Assembly (NCBI GenBank): GCA_016839425.1
Contig: JAEOUI010000326.1
Span: 1-6,174 of the forward strand
Length of the DNA stretch: 6,174 nt
Source: Promethearchaeota archaeon
Lineage (GTDB): Archaea > Asgardarchaeota > Lokiarchaeia > Sigynarchaeales > SOKP01
Reading direction: 5' to 3'
Both the position numbers and the translations under genes were made by a program. The notes under the pieces were generated by a model. It was not told where the DNA came from, made no database searches, and saw only the letters and a program-made list of their open reading frames with translations. Below are positions 5,612 to 6,174 of this stretch, piece after piece. Position 1 is the first letter of the stretch. Each line of letters opens with the position of its first letter.

Positions 5612-6174
5612 GTGAAGAATTTGGACGATAATAATATTAGTTCCGAAGAGATTGAAAACCAGAAGAAGCTCGTTGATGAACTCTACAAGAAAAAGAAAGA
5701 AGAAACTGGTGAATACTTCAAAAATATCGAAGGAGACCTCAAGAAAAGCATTGAAGAAAGCAAAGAAAATATATCAGGCTCTATTAACGAAAAGGCTTTT
5801 ATTATCGATAGAAAAAAGGAACAAGTTGCGAGAATGAAGGAATTGCATCCCGACATAATTACTCCAGGTCGAATGATTCGGGATTCTGTTGAAGAAAAAG
5901 CATTTTTAATTGAAAGAAAGCGAGATTTAGATGAACAACGAGCACAAATCAAACCCGATGTGGAAGGTGCCGCCAAGGCCATCGAGAGATCCGTGGCTGA
6001 AAAGGCGTTCGCGGCAGACATGCAGCGGGAGCGCGACGAGCAGCGAGCTCAGATCAAGCCCGATGTGGAAGGCGCCGCCAAGGCCATCGAGAGATCCGTG
6101 GCTGAAAAGGCGTTCGCGGCAGACATGCAGCGGGAGCGCGACGAGCAGCGAGCTCAGATCAAGCCCGATGTGGA
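5612..6174 (+). CDS. Charged 35-residue-repeat helical protein, N-terminal part (runs off right edge)
   Basis: Open from GTG at 5612 to the window end, 187 codons plus two bases. Residues 1-47 form a Lys/Glu-rich helical lead with a KKKKEE stretch. From residue 48 the protein is a 35-residue repeat: 48-82, 83-117, 118-152, 153-187. Each unit has EKAF near its middle and ends in PD plus V or I. Each probably folds as one long charged helix or a helical pair broken at the Pro, giving a rod or coiled-coil-like array. No signal peptide or membrane segment is visible in this part. The plus frame is the real one: units 2 and 3 share DEQRAQIKPDV with six synonymous and no amino-acid changes. The minus strand is also open across the array but has no such support. 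Codon use turns abruptly GC-rich from 5969. Function unknown. Confidence 0.75.
   Translation, partial: MKNLDDNNISSEEIENQKKLVDELYKKKKEETGEYFKNIEGDLKKSIEESKENISGSINEKAFIIDRKKEQVARMKELHPDIITPGRMIRDSVEEKAFLIERKRDLDEQRAQIKPDVEGAAKAIERSVAEKAFAADMQRERDEQRAQIKPDVEGAAKAIERSVAEKAFAADMQRERDEQRAQIKPDV
5753..6174 (+). repeat. 105-base in-frame tandem repeat array, at least four units
   Basis: Units run 5753-5857, 5858-5962, 5963-6067 and 6068-6172, with a fifth just starting. Units 1 and 2 are diverged in DNA and protein. Units 3 and 4 differ only at one base, GGT at 5966-5968 against GGC. A full GC-rich unit (6062-6166) has 68 G or C in 105 bases, against very AT-rich DNA in the rest of the region. The array very likely continues past the edge. 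Confidence 0.92.

Noticed and set aside
5652..5837. Plus-strand Lys/Arg-rich frame beginning at ATG 5652
   Set aside because: It overlaps the repeat protein in another frame; its basic composition is the shadow of Glu/Lys codons, and it ends before the conserved units.
5683..6021. Minus-strand 112-codon frame across the repeat array
   Set aside because: It is open because the 105-base period and codon bias keep stops out. Differences between diverged units fall at third positions of the plus frame, so the plus strand is the coding one.
5753..6174. CRISPR array as explanation of the 105-base repeats
   Set aside because: The repeats are contiguous, in frame, without spacers, and encode a constrained protein.

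Overview
The window is AT-rich and most likely from an archaeon. Every gene whose start I can place has a TATA-like box upstream. In three cases that box lies 24-29 bases before the start codon, as expected for leaderless archaeal transcripts, and two of those genes start with GTG. The gene cut by the left edge is a LysW-type amino-group carrier protein, which is common in archaea that make lysine or arginine by the LysW route and in a few bacteria such as Thermus. I cannot place the lineage more closely.

Layout. Positions 1-145 (minus strand) hold the N-terminal part of lysW. Positions 246-1433 and 2122-3363 (minus) hold two closely related 12-helix major facilitator superfamily (MFS) transporters. 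Positions 3796-4599 (minus) hold a radical SAM protein of the COG0731 type. Positions 4758-5510 (plus) hold an unrecognised helical protein of 250 residues. From 5612 to the right edge (plus) runs the start of a charged, repetitive helical protein, incomplete in the window.

The minus-strand half was built by a tandem segmental duplication. The stretch between the two transporters still contains a decayed 3' end of the radical SAM gene (1871-1999) and a leader similar to the one before the second transporter. The duplicated unit is therefore 'radical SAM 3' end - intergenic region - MFS transporter', present at about 2122-3936 and 246-1999. The copy next to lysW has lost most of its radical SAM gene. 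Its transporter is out of frame with its original start because of a run of 14 A at codons 5-9 (1458-1471), so that copy may be silenced, switched by slippage, or mis-sequenced.

The right end holds a 35-residue (105-base) repeat. The first two units are diverged and AT-rich. The last two differ by one base and are about 65% GC, although the second and third units encode an identical 11-residue stretch with different synonymous codons. This abrupt synonymous change, together with a repeat running off the edge, is the most unusual signal here.

How the genes work together is only partly visible. The radical SAM gene and an MFS transporter lie in the same direction and were duplicated together, but each has its own promoter-like sequence. 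The two plus-strand genes also have separate TATA boxes. I see no tRNA, rRNA, CRISPR array or insertion sequence.
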